Below, piece by piece: positions 46,946 through 55,776 of a stretch of DNA of 64,000 bases. The notes under the pieces were generated by a model. It had not been told where the DNA came from. It searched no databases and saw only the letters and a list, made by a program, of their open reading frames with translations. Numbering within the stretch: the first letter of the stretch is position 1; each line of letters opens with the position of its first letter. Location: the NCBI GenBank assembly GCA_006503475.1, contig RSEH01000108.1, positions 1-64,000 on the forward strand, in the 5' to 3' direction. A program made the position numbers and the translations under genes. This stretch comes from Stentor roeselii (Eukaryota; Ciliophora; Heterotrichea; Heterotrichida; Stentoridae).

Positions 46946-49162
46946 TCATTCTGCCAATGGTGGTCTAGTCGAAGGAGAAAACACAAAAACCCTCCTTTCT
47001 GGAAGACCTGTTGAATGCTCTTTTCTTCTCGGCTTTAAAACTTTTTTCAAAGGCTGAGGCGACCTTTGCCTTCTTTCTTGGTAAAAAGGGTTGATTTCTT
47101 TTATCTGTGAGTTAATTGAATGAAGACCGGTGGTCAAAGCGTCTCGAGTGGCCAATACAGACCTTTTGTAAACATCTAAGTCTGATAGAGATGATTTTAA
47201 AGTGTTGGCTGTTGACTCAAAATGTAATCTTTTTAGTTTTATTTGTTCCTTTAAAGAATTGACTAAATTTTTCTTACATTTACTTGTCAAGGCAGTGACT
47301 TCTGAAGAAATATGGAAAAGTTTTTCATGCTTTTCCTTTTTTGCCTTCTCTTCAATTATTGAATACTTTCCTAGTTCTTTTAAAGCGATTTCCAGGTCGA
47401 CTGAAAGAAATTGGTTTTTTTCACGTAATAGCTGAAGGTCTTTTTTGAGTTCATCTAATTTTGTATCAGGAGACTGTCTTAAAAGATTAAGTTGTTCCTT
47501 CAACTTTCCAACTTTATTCACTATCCTCACCTTTTCAAACTGCTTTTTATTAATTTCCTCTTCAATACTTTTCAGATCTCTATACTCATTTTTCACCTTT
47601 TTAACCTCTGACCTGAATTTCAAGCTTCTTACTGCATTAACACATTCCTCATTTCTTTTACATGCGATTCTAATTTCTTCAGCAGTCCTCAACGAAAAGT
47701 AATTCCCATCTAGTTGTACTTTAAAAATACCTGCATTTTTTTTAACAGCATCAAGTATTTCAAGTCCAAATTCATCTTTGACCCTATTTTCACAAAAATC
47801 AAAAACTTGCAATTTTTCATTATTTTTTATAATTTTCGCGATATCACTTCCGTTCCTAATAAAATTATGCCCAATGCTAATCTTCCTCAAGACCTTATTT
47901 TCAGCAAGTGCTTCAACTAAAATCGAAATTTCTTCACATTCATTATCATCTAAATTCAACTGAAGAAGTTTCTTATTCTTCGCAAGTCCCAAAGCAAGAT
48001 GACTGATGCCTTCACTTTTCAACCCACAAGCTTTAAGGTTGAGGTCTGTCAAGGCAAAATTGTAAAGCATTAAAAAGTGAAGACTTTGGCCTACTTTTGA
48101 GCCTAAAGCGTTTCCCTCGATGTTGAGTTTGTCGAGGTTCGCATTGTGTTGAATGCAATGAAAGAACTGGCTTCCTCCTTTATGACTGATCTCGTTTCTG
48201 CTGATATCCAGTCGTTTCAAAGTGCAAATGAAATCATTGTCTGAAAGCATTTTTCCTAAAAGATGTGCTCCGATGTCGCCTACTTTGTTTTGTGATAAAT
48301 TTAGTTCTTCTAACTTGGTGCTTAATAAAACTGAACAAAATGACTCTAAGGACTTGGAGGTTAAGTAGTTATTCACTAGACTTAAACGGAATATTGACTT
48401 GTGGTTGGGAAGAGATTCTGAAAGCTTTTCTAGACCTGAGTCTGTCAGGTTCACCTCGTTTAACTCGAGGATTTGAAGGACTGGAGAGGATTTTATTAGG
48501 GATGAAAGGGATTCGCTGCTTGATTGACCGAATTTGTTTCGGTTTAGACCGTTGTAGGAGGATAAGTCGAAAGAAATTACTGAAGAGTTGGACTCGTAGT
48601 TTGAGAGAAAAGATGAAAGTCCTGATGTTGTTAGGTCGTTACTGCTGATGTCGATGTGGATTAGATTCGGGTTGGCTTTTAAATGGTCAGATAATCTGAA
48701 TACCCCTAAATCACCCAAATGATTATTAGAAAGAGTCAACCTCGAGAAGCCATCCGAGTTCTTCAAAATTTCCCCAATAACATCAGCCGAACTAACCCCA
48801 AGTTCCTGATCTTTCAAGTTAAAATGTCGATTTTTCAATCCTTGTTCACAAATCTTATAAAACCTAAACTCCTGATTATCATTCGGTGCGATTTTCAAGT
48901 CTTTACATCTACTCAAGTAGATATTTTTAATCCCATCCCTCGTAACTCCGTTTAAATGAGTAAGAAAAATCGGTGATAATTGTGATTGTCTAGAAGGAGG
49001 AGTAGGACATCTGGAAGTCGCAGACACTCTCGACCGAGGCGAGGAAGAAGACTGTCGAGTATTCAAAGAAAATGTACTCTGAGGTGAATAATTGCGAATG
49101 GGAGTCTTGGGAAGTTTCAGATGTTTCCATGATCCTGTTAATTCCCTGTTAGAACTAATCAT
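46946..49162 (-). CDS. LRR (RNase-inhibitor type) and coiled-coil protein
   Basis: A 738-residue protein. A Ser/Arg-rich N-terminus of 65 residues is followed by about 13 leucine-rich repeats of the RI type (about 85-490; for example LTLSNNHLGDLGVFRLSDHL, then SRNEISHKGGSQF), and by a coiled coil of about 180 residues. The end is basic and Pro/Arg-rich. The layout resembles centrosome-linker proteins such as LRRC45, but the resemblance is of architecture only. It is likely structural. Confidence 0.8.
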   Translation of the reverse strand: MISSNRELTGSWKHLKLPKTPIRNYSPQSTFSLNTRQSSSSPRSRVSATSRCPTPPSRQSQLSPIFLTHLNGVTRDGIKNIYLSRCKDLKIAPNDNQEFRFYKICEQGLKNRHFNLKDQELGVSSADVIGEILKNSDGFSRLTLSNNHLGDLGVFRLSDHLKANPNLIHIDISSNDLTTSGLSSFLSNYESNSSVISFDLSSYNGLNRNKFGQSSSESLSSLIKSSPVLQILELNEVNLTDSGLEKLSESLPNHKSIFRLSLVNNYLTSKSLESFCSVLLSTKLEELNLSQNKVGDIGAHLLGKMLSDNDFICTLKRLDISRNEISHKGGSQFFHCIQHNANLDKLNIEGNALGSKVGQSLHFLMLYNFALTDLNLKACGLKSEGISHLALGLAKNKKLLQLNLDDNECEEISILVEALAENKVLRKISIGHNFIRNGSDIAKIIKNNEKLQVFDFCENRVKDEFGLEILDAVKKNAGIFKVQLDGNYFSLRTAEEIRIACKRNEECVNAVRSLKFRSEVKKVKNEYRDLKSIEEEINKKQFEKVRIVNKVGKLKEQLNLLRQSPDTKLDELKKDLQLLREKNQFLSVDLEIALKELGKYSIIEEKAKKEKHEKLFHISSEVTALTSKCKKNLVNSLKEQIKLKRLHFESTANTLKSSLSDLDVYKRSVLATRDALTTGLHSINSQIKEINPFYQERRQRSPQPLKKVLKPRRKEHSTGLPERRVFVFSPSTRPPLAE

Positions 49163-49239
49163 TTCTTTATTAAACCTCCTATAATTGAAACCCAGGAAAT
49201 CATTGAAATATTCGATTTAAAAGAAACTAGTTATAATCA

Positions 49240-50151
49240 CTACTCATCAATTTGCGCAGGAATCACGAACCTCACAAAAAGAGAGACTTTCCAAGAAGCA
49301 CTTATAATTACTTCTGACTCGTGTTGAATTCCAAATAAAATTTTGTCCCAGTTTAAACCTGTTGTTTTCTGAAGGACTGTTGAAAAGTCCTTGTTTTTTA
49401 CAACAGTCTTCAGGTTGTAAAGACTGCATTGACCTTCTTGAAGGGTTAAGTTGAAAAAACAAGCGATTAGTGAAAATTTTGAACTTTCTGAAAACATTGT
49501 TGTCAGTTTACAGCTGCTTGGAAGAATGAAGTTTTTTCTGTTGTGACTGCATTTGAATATGAAGTCTAGATCACGGACGTCTTTTGCTTTACATGAATGG
49601 CAGTCATCGATGGAGAGGCAGAGATGGAGGAGGCTGTCGGGTGAGATTCCTGTTAGTAAGAATTGGTGGAGTCTTTGACTTTTATGTAATTCGCATTCTA
49701 TTGAATTTGGAATGTCTGGAACAACTGACTCATTGGATCTTTGAATCATCACAAACACCTGCTTTTCATAGAAAAAGGTGTCATCTTCTTCAGGCACCTC
49801 ACAGGAAAAGTTTAAATAAACCTGATCTTCGGCGGTAGCCAGGTTTATTAAAACTTTCGTTCCCGCCAGACTACTACTCGCTTGAATTCCTTCCAGGAAA
49901 TCGTTGGACACACATTTAAGAATAACTCTGTTTTTGCTATGCTTTGATTTCACAGAATAGGTTTTAAAAAATGTTTGGCTAGATATCTCAATTTCTACCC
50001 AGGATTTTAACGATGATGAGCGGCCTTCTTCTTGAATTGTCATGATATCGTCTTGGAAGTTTAAGATAAGGAAGTTACTGTTGCATGCTGCTCGCACTGC
50101 CCTGTAAAGTTCAACTAAAAAGTTAGCCTGGCATTCAATAGTAAGCTTCAT
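49240..50151 (-). CDS. HUS1-like checkpoint clamp subunit
   Basis: A 303-residue protein with the fold pattern of the sliding clamp family and details of HUS1, the subunit of the 9-1-1 complex that is loaded at DNA damage. After MKLTIE comes a helix and strand pair, then a WVEIEISSQTFFKTYSV segment that lines up with the HUS1 pattern of Trp-x-Glu and FF. Later is VVPDIPNSIECELH, comparable to the HUS1 HDIPI region. The longer frame begins at TTG; I choose the ATG at 50149-50151. PCNA is unlikely because the linker and surface patterns differ. Moderately sure. Confidence 0.68.
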   Translation of the reverse strand: MKLTIECQANFLVELYRAVRAACNSNFLILNFQDDIMTIQEEGRSSSLKSWVEIEISSQTFFKTYSVKSKHSKNRVILKCVSNDFLEGIQASSSLAGTKVLINLATAEDQVYLNFSCEVPEEDDTFFYEKQVFVMIQRSNESVVPDIPNSIECELHKSQRLHQFLLTGISPDSLLHLCLSIDDCHSCKAKDVRDLDFIFKCSHNRKNFILPSSCKLTTMFSESSKFSLIACFFNLTLQEGQCSLYNLKTVVKNKDFSTVLQKTTGLNWDKILFGIQHESEVIISASWKVSLFVRFVIPAQIDE

Positions 50152-50200
50152 ATTTATTATCTCCCTCGCCAAGCAGGGGGGTCTTAATAAGTATAGAGAC

Positions 50201-50647
50201 TCAAGCTTGTTTTCTAGAAATTAACAATTTTTTACTTGCAATATTTTCAGGACAATTCAAGCTTCTCTGTTTTTTCGGACTTTTGAAAATCTGATACCTG
50301 GGCTTGATAGCAGGAAAGTGAATGAGTTCTTGTTCTTGTTTCAAGTAATGACTGTAAAGCACTGAATAGTCCCTTGTTCTTATCGCGAATGGAGAAAGAA
50401 GTTCTTTGAAGTCAGCTGGCATTCCTGGGAGTTTAAACTTGTTCGTTTGGTTCTTTTTTAGTGGAAGGGACTGTTTTTTGAACCTTTTTGGAGATACCAG
50501 CTGAGTTTTCGAGCTGTATGATGGAAGGGGAGAATAAATACGGTCATTCACTAAAGATACGTTTAATGACCTTGGGCTTTGGTTGCTTAGAACTGTTTGG
50601 CTTATCTTGTGGATTGAGTCTTGGAGATATTCTGAAAACTCGGACAT
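50201..50647 (-). CDS. Unknown Ser/Lys-rich protein
   Basis: A 148-residue protein rich in Ser, Pro, Lys and Gln. A helix at the N-terminus (SEFSEYLQDSIHKISQTVL) is followed by a disordered basic part. No domain recognised. It shares a long divergent intergenic region with the coiled-coil gene at 51254. Confidence 0.6.
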   Translation of the reverse strand: MSEFSEYLQDSIHKISQTVLSNQSPRSLNVSLVNDRIYSPLPSYSSKTQLVSPKRFKKQSLPLKKNQTNKFKLPGMPADFKELLSPFAIRTRDYSVLYSHYLKQEQELIHFPAIKPRYQIFKSPKKQRSLNCPENIASKKLLISRKQA

Positions 50648-51253
50648 GGATGAAGTTATAAAATTAAGTAATGGGTTTGTTAGAAGGTGGTTGATTTGGG
50701 TTTTGATATGTTGAGGAGACTTTGGGATTATGATTGGTTTTATTGGAGGGTTTTAGGATTTTAGGATTTTAGGAATTTTGGATTGAGTTTTTAACGTTTT
50801 TTAGGGTTTTATTAAATGGGATTTTTTAGGTTTTTGATGATCTCAATAATTCAAAATTGAAGGATGAATTTTAAATCTCTGGGAAAGTAATATCATATTA
50901 GGAAAATCTGTTAACTTATACATATAAGTTATATTTATTATACAAAGATATCAATTAACTAATCTCTTTTAACTTCTATCATATTAAGTTATATTTATTA
51001 TACAAAGATAGCAATAATCAATCGATTTCACTATAACAAAGGTGATACTCCATCAAACAAGTTTTCCTAGTTACACATAACCCATACTTCTCTCTTTAAA
51101 ATTTAATCAAATCTAAACATTTACCTGTCAATCCATCATAAAAACCTATCACAATCCAAAAACCCTCTAAACCCAATCTTCCATCTAAATCTAAATCACT
51201 TTCTCAAACCCCAAAAAACCACCCTCCATTCTCAACATCACTAACAATCAAAA
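50648..51253. promoter_or_regulatory. Divergent promoter region with base-skew flip and a 26-bp direct repeat
   Basis: 606 nt between two divergent genes. The left half, upstream of the minus-strand gene, is rich in G and T on the plus strand (ggttttagg, then attttagg three times in a row near 50750). The right 130 nt before 51254 are almost G-free with C runs. Thus the coding-strand side of each gene is C-containing and G-poor. In the centre a 26-bp sequence containing ttatatttattatacaaaga occurs twice, exactly, at 50925-50950 and 50985-51010. The repeats could be a binding site; no proof. Confidence 0.5.
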
Positions 51254-52354
51254 ATGGAAGAAAAACAGAAAAAAGACATTCTCCGTCTGCCATCCTTAAC
51301 AACAGACCGGGCATTCATTCCAGACTCAAGCAAGGTAAAAGAAGGATCCGCTCAAGAGCGGATTCTCGACTACCACAACCAGCTCCATTCCCAAATGAGC
51401 AACTTAAGCCAAGACCTCGACAACGTTCTCCAAAAGCACGAGCAAGACTACCTAAACGCCTTCAAATTCAAGATGTACACCATGATGCAGGAGCTAAAAG
51501 ACCTAAAAAAATCCGCAAATAACACCGACATGAACGTGAAACACAAAGACGAAATGAGAAAACTACAGCAAGAATTAGAACATCACAAAAAAGAAGCAAT
51601 TTCTCTAGGAAACCAAACAGAAGACTACAAAAAACAAATCGAAACTCTCAGAGAAAAAAATCAAGAACTCGAGTCTGATAGTAAGTTTTTCGAAGAAAGA
51701 CTTAAAATGGAAAAAAAGAAACTGCGGGCGAAAAGTGTTGAAAAAAAATGTGAAAGTGTTTTGATCACTGCTCTTGAAAGTTATCCGGTTGTTGCTAGTT
51801 ATTCAAAGTTTGTACCGACTACTGGATCTGGAAAGGTCATTGAGGAACTTTTGATGAGGTTTGAAAGAAATGATCCTTTACTTTTTGTTCACCTTGAAAA
51901 TCATTTGGAAGGAAGAAGTAAAAATTTTGAGAAAATTACTAAACATTATAAGACACTTATTTCGAGGGAAAAAAGGAAAATTCAAAATTTTTCTGTGGAA
52001 AGAAGTTCGTTGTTTTCAAAAAAAAGTGAATTGGAAAATTTGTTTTTGGATTGTGTTGAGGAAGTTAAGAAGGAGATTGGACATAAAAGAACGGAAAATT
52101 TTAAAGCTCATAAATTTCCTTTGAAAAGTAAAACTTCTAATAGGCCTGGTGATCTTTTTACTGCTGCTGATAAGAAGAAGATTATGGAACTGTTGATTAG
52201 TAATGAGCAGGTCCTAATCATGTTATACGAAAAACTTTTCCCATTCAGAGCAAGCCAATTCGGAAGTCCTCAAAAGCCCCAAAACCCCTCAACCGAAAAG
52301 CCGCCAGACTTCCATCAAGACGGAATACCCGACTTGATAAACAATGTTAATTAG
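51254..52354 (+). CDS. Coiled-coil protein
   Basis: A 366-residue protein. Residues 30-190 are coiled coil (SNLSQDLDNVLQ, then KLQQELEHHKKE), followed by a helical, less regular part with basic patches and a Pro-rich tail near the end. No catalytic motif. The TAG at 52352-52354 abuts the stop of the PP2C gene on the other strand with no base between. The first third uses A+C-rich codons, the rest G+T-rich. Confidence 0.75.
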   Translation: MEEKQKKDILRLPSLTTDRAFIPDSSKVKEGSAQERILDYHNQLHSQMSNLSQDLDNVLQKHEQDYLNAFKFKMYTMMQELKDLKKSANNTDMNVKHKDEMRKLQQELEHHKKEAISLGNQTEDYKKQIETLREKNQELESDSKFFEERLKMEKKKLRAKSVEKKCESVLITALESYPVVASYSKFVPTTGSGKVIEELLMRFERNDPLLFVHLENHLEGRSKNFEKITKHYKTLISREKRKIQNFSVERSSLFSKKSELENLFLDCVEEVKKEIGHKRTENFKAHKFPLKSKTSNRPGDLFTAADKKKIMELLISNEQVLIMLYEKLFPFRASQFGSPQKPQNPSTEKPPDFHQDGIPDLINNVN

Positions 52355-53674
52355 TTAACCTTCCCTGTTCTCCTCCGCCAAGCTTTCAAAGCAAGTAAGA
52401 GTATTTCTCGGCATAAGAGAGCTGATACTAGTTCCACTTTTAATCTCAACAACACTTCCAAGTGACCGACTACAAGTCCTGCTTTCCAAGTACCCTTCAT
52501 CCCTTTCCACCAATTCCTTACATCCCAGCTGAATAACAATTGCCGAAACATCATCAACAACAACATCATCTTCCGAAGCAAGTCCAAGCCACCTAAGCCT
52601 TGCTTCTTCCGTCAAAAGTCTTGCAATAGTAGAATTTTCCGCACTTCTCAAACATTTCTCATCATTTTCTCTTTCATCAACACGATCCTTGCACAAAGTC
52701 CTAAAAGTTTCAACGAAATCAGTGACTTCTTGATTATCCATCACATCCCAAACACCGTCACTGGCAATTACAATGAACTGGTCTTTGAAGTTAACTAAAG
52801 AGAACTTTTCAGTGATGGGCTCAGCGATGACCCCCACCTGCTTCGCTGCCAAGTCGCCGAAGGACCTGGACATGGCGAGTCCTGGAATTTCTCGTCCTTT
52901 TTGAAAGACTCGGTAAGGACCGTAAGGGTTTCCGCTTTTGTCCATGGTTCGACTTACGACGCCTCCACTGCTTGAGATCCGGTTTAACTCTTCTTCTAAG
53001 TTTGGCTTCTGGTCGACTGTCAGTTGAATCGGGTCTAAAAGTCGACTTGTCTTGAAACGTGTTCGGAAGTTTGAAGAGTCTTTTGAGGACTTTAAGGATT
53101 GTCTTGGCTCGGTCGGTAAAGTTGAAAGAATGCATCTGGAGTCGCCTAAACTACCCACGTGAACACCTTGACTTGAAAAAATTAAAGTGACGCAAGTTGA
53201 ACCCGACCCGTAGACACTTGTTGTTTTGTGGTTGGAAACTAGAGACTTTTCACATTCGAAGAATAGTTCGGAGAGGAAGTCTTCTAAAGTGTTTTCAGTG
53301 AAAGTTTCAGTTTCGAAGTAGGATTCCATGAAGTGCTCTACTGATCTTACCACTTCGTGACCTTTTGAACCATGGCCGTCTAGAAGAGTGGTCATGTAGA
53401 AACCTGCCTTTTGACGGGTAAAGATGTTATCTTGGCAGATTTTCTTTATTTCTCCACGAGGGTCTTGACCCGGCATAACACATCCCGACACCTTCAATCT
53501 GAAATTTCCAACTTCACAGACATCAGTAAACTCTTTAAAAGGTCTCGTAAGATGAACCACAACTTTCGTATGCGGTAGAAACTTCGAGCTAATTTGTCCT
53601 TGTTTAACATAAATAACAACACTAGGCAAGAACACAGCCTGATTCGTAGTATTACCTTTGTTGCAATTTCCCAT
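52355..53674 (-). CDS. PP2C-family protein phosphatase (first copy)
   Basis: A 439-residue PPM/PP2C Ser/Thr phosphatase. The metal-binding motif DGHG is at 99-102; VGSLGDSRC follows, then a motif with SRSFGD, the core SDGVWDVMDNQEV and the late VDDVSAIVIQL, which together form the two-metal site. The N-terminus MGNCNKG suggests myristoylation of Gly2 and palmitoylation of Cys4, hence membrane attachment. The C-terminal 50 residues are Ser-rich and lie outside the domain. It is a paralogue of the divergent gene at 53741, 66 nt away, and both encode 439 residues. Likely a membrane-bound signalling phosphatase; the substrate is unknown. Confidence 0.93.
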   Translation of the reverse strand: MGNCNKGNTTNQAVFLPSVVIYVKQGQISSKFLPHTKVVVHLTRPFKEFTDVCEVGNFRLKVSGCVMPGQDPRGEIKKICQDNIFTRQKAGFYMTTLLDGHGSKGHEVVRSVEHFMESYFETETFTENTLEDFLSELFFECEKSLVSNHKTTSVYGSGSTCVTLIFSSQGVHVGSLGDSRCILSTLPTEPRQSLKSSKDSSNFRTRFKTSRLLDPIQLTVDQKPNLEEELNRISSSGGVVSRTMDKSGNPYGPYRVFQKGREIPGLAMSRSFGDLAAKQVGVIAEPITEKFSLVNFKDQFIVIASDGVWDVMDNQEVTDFVETFRTLCKDRVDERENDEKCLRSAENSTIARLLTEEARLRWLGLASEDDVVVDDVSAIVIQLGCKELVERDEGYLESRTCSRSLGSVVEIKSGTSISSLMPRNTLTCFESLAEENREG

Positions 53675-53740
53675 AAATAAAGAAAAATGCTGAAATAACC
53701 CTAAAAAAAAATGTAAACATTTGAATTCATCCTAATAATA

Positions 53741-55075
53741 ATGGGCTGCTCAATATCTCCTCAAAAAAGAACAGTTCAACTAGCTCCAATGAGTTCATTA
53801 TTCACCTACCCTCATTTCCTATCTCTCAACATCCAAACAACAACCAACGAAAGCTTCGAGCGCCTCGTGAAAGTGACAGACCCTCTGGTAAACGTGACAA
53901 AAATCTTAAAAATCACAGAAAATCCTTTTTACCTTTCCTACTGTGTCCTACCCGGCCTCGACCCTCAGTTAGACCAAGGAAAAATCTGCCAAGACGCATG
54001 TTGTTCAGTCTCAGATGACGATTCACTTCTTCTTACTCTTTTCGACGGTCACGGAGAACTTGGAGAAGAAGTTGTGAAATTTTGCATTCAACAAGTAGAA
54101 AGTCTTTATTCAAGTCTAAAAGAAAAACTTGGAGTACTTTTTATTTAGAGTAGCCCGAAGAACTTCTTACAAGAACTTGTAAGTAAATGTGATGAAAAAT
54201 TAAAAAAAACAACGATTGATTTATCGTTGTCTGGATGTACTGCTTTACTTGTTTTTTTCACGAAGGGGAATTTTTATATGGCTTGTGTTGGAGACTCTAG
54301 AGCGGTCTTGGCAACTGAAGCCATTCCGCAGGTCTTGCCTGTCAAGGAAGCTGACTCGAATAGTTCAGAGATTTTGAATGAAGTGAGGGAAAAACGTAAG
54401 TTGCCTTCTACTCTTTATTCTATTCAACTGACGAAGGATCAGAAACCTGAACACCCTGAAGAATGGGCTCGGATTAATGAATGTGGAGGAAGGGTTCAAC
54501 AGTTATTGGATAGGAATGGAATGAAAATTGGACCTTATAGGGTCTTTGATATGAAGGGGAATCAACCTGGACTTGCCATGAGTAGAAGTTTAGGAGATTT
54601 GTTGGGGAAACAAGTTGGTGTTATCAGTACCCCAGTCTTCACAAAGTACAAATTTCATAAAGAAAGTGACTCATTTCTAGTAATGGCATCAGATGGGATC
54701 TGGGACGTGATGGACAACCAAGAAGTAGTAAACTTTATAGAAACATTCAGAACAAAATGCATAAAAGAAATAGATTCTCCATTTGTAGTAACTGAGACCA
54801 TAACAGCAGATAATGTTTCAATATCACAGCTACTCTGTGAAGAAGCTCGTACCAGATGGTGCACAATAGTCGAGATGGAAAATGTCATGATTGATGATAT
54901 TTCTTGTGTCGTGCTAGAGTTCAACCAAAAGATCAGTGCTCATTCAAATGAAATCAAGTATGTTCCTCAAAGTTACTCAAAGGTACAGCAAGTTAGTGAT
55001 ATTCGACGTGCAACTTCTATACATGAAATCAAAACAAGAGATCCAAGAAGGGGCAGTTTTTGTGTTTCTAAGTGA
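53741..55075 (+). CDS. PP2C-family protein phosphatase (second copy), one 15-nt intron
   Basis: The frame from ATG at 53741 stops at 54146-54148; the rest is open from there. A 15-nt intron at 54134-54148 (GTACTTTTTATTTAG) joins them in phase, giving 439 residues, exactly the length of the head-to-head paralogue. Metal motifs are intact: DGHGELG, VGDSRAVLATEA, SRSLGD, SDGIWDVMDNQEV and IDDISCVVLEF. The N-terminus MGCSISPQ suggests dual acylation. The TGA stop is well placed and supports the standard code. Likely role as for its neighbour, possibly in balance with it. Confidence 0.93.
54134..54148 (+). other. 15-nt intron in the second PP2C gene
   Basis: GTACTTTTTATTTAG. Splicing removes an in-frame TAG and keeps the PP2C core continuous. 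This is the clearest intron in the window because the paralogue gives an uninterrupted reference. Confidence 0.93.
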
Positions 55076-55250
55076 CCAACCACTGTAAATTAAATGATAA
55101 CTTGATTATTCTCAGCAAGATCTGAAAAATAATAAACTGCTTTTTAAACCAATTTTTCTTGGTAAATAGTCTAAATCATTGAAATTTTTAAAATTCACTG
55201 AAAAAGTTTTCAGTGATTTTCGTTTCCATTTATTTGTTTATGATATCTTA

Positions 55251-55757
55251 ATGGGAAATTTAAACTCTTCGCTCGTCGATCTTCCTTTTCCGAATGGTTT
55301 CTGCTACCTGCAAAGCGAATCAACTGAAACTCACGTATTTGTTTCATTAAAAGAAAAAGTTTTGCACTTTTCTCTTGGGGAAGGGAACCTTCCTTTCAAG
55401 TCAATCAAACTTGACAAGGATTTTAAAATTGTGAGAGAAATACAAGAAAAGCAAAGTGTTGTTATAAGCTTCATTTCAGGAAAAACAAGACAGTCTTCAG
55501 TGATGAGAACAGAAACAGTTGAGCAATTTCTATTATGGTCGAGTTATTTTAAAAGTCTTAAAAGGCCTGGCTGGGACTCAAGTGATTCTCAGTTTTGTAA
55601 AGTTTGTGCAAAAGAATTCAATTTTTTCCGTCGTCAGCATCATTGCCGCAAATGTGGAAAAGTGGTTTGCAGGAATCATGGAAACAAAAAAATCTGGCTT
55701 CGAGAACTTGGATATAACACAAAACAACGTGTTTGCATGGCTTGCTTTAATATTTAA
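55251..55757 (+). CDS. PH-like and FYVE-domain protein with an MGN N-terminus
   Basis: A 168-residue protein. The frame opens at a TTG at 55179; I choose the ATG at 55251, which gives MGNLNSS, a myristoylation-type start. Residues 10-95 have the strand and final-helix pattern of a PH-like domain (ending FLLWSSYFKSL). The C-terminus is a FYVE zinc finger: WDSSD, then CKVC, the basic RRQHHCRKCG patch, CRNHG and CMAC. FYVE domains bind PI3P on endosomes. Together with the acyl anchor this suggests a small endosomal adaptor. It converges on the PGM gene with 19 nt between stops. Confidence 0.85.
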   Translation: MGNLNSSLVDLPFPNGFCYLQSESTETHVFVSLKEKVLHFSLGEGNLPFKSIKLDKDFKIVREIQEKQSVVISFISGKTRQSSVMRTETVEQFLLWSSYFKSLKRPGWDSSDSQFCKVCAKEFNFFRRQHHCRKCGKVVCRNHGNKKIWLRELGYNTKQRVCMACFNI

Positions 55758-55776
55758 CACAATTGATTAACTAGGA

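Noticed and set aside
54655-54924. 89-codon minus-strand frame inside the second PP2C gene
   Set aside because: It is a shadow of the real frame, which carries the PP2C motifs over the same bases.
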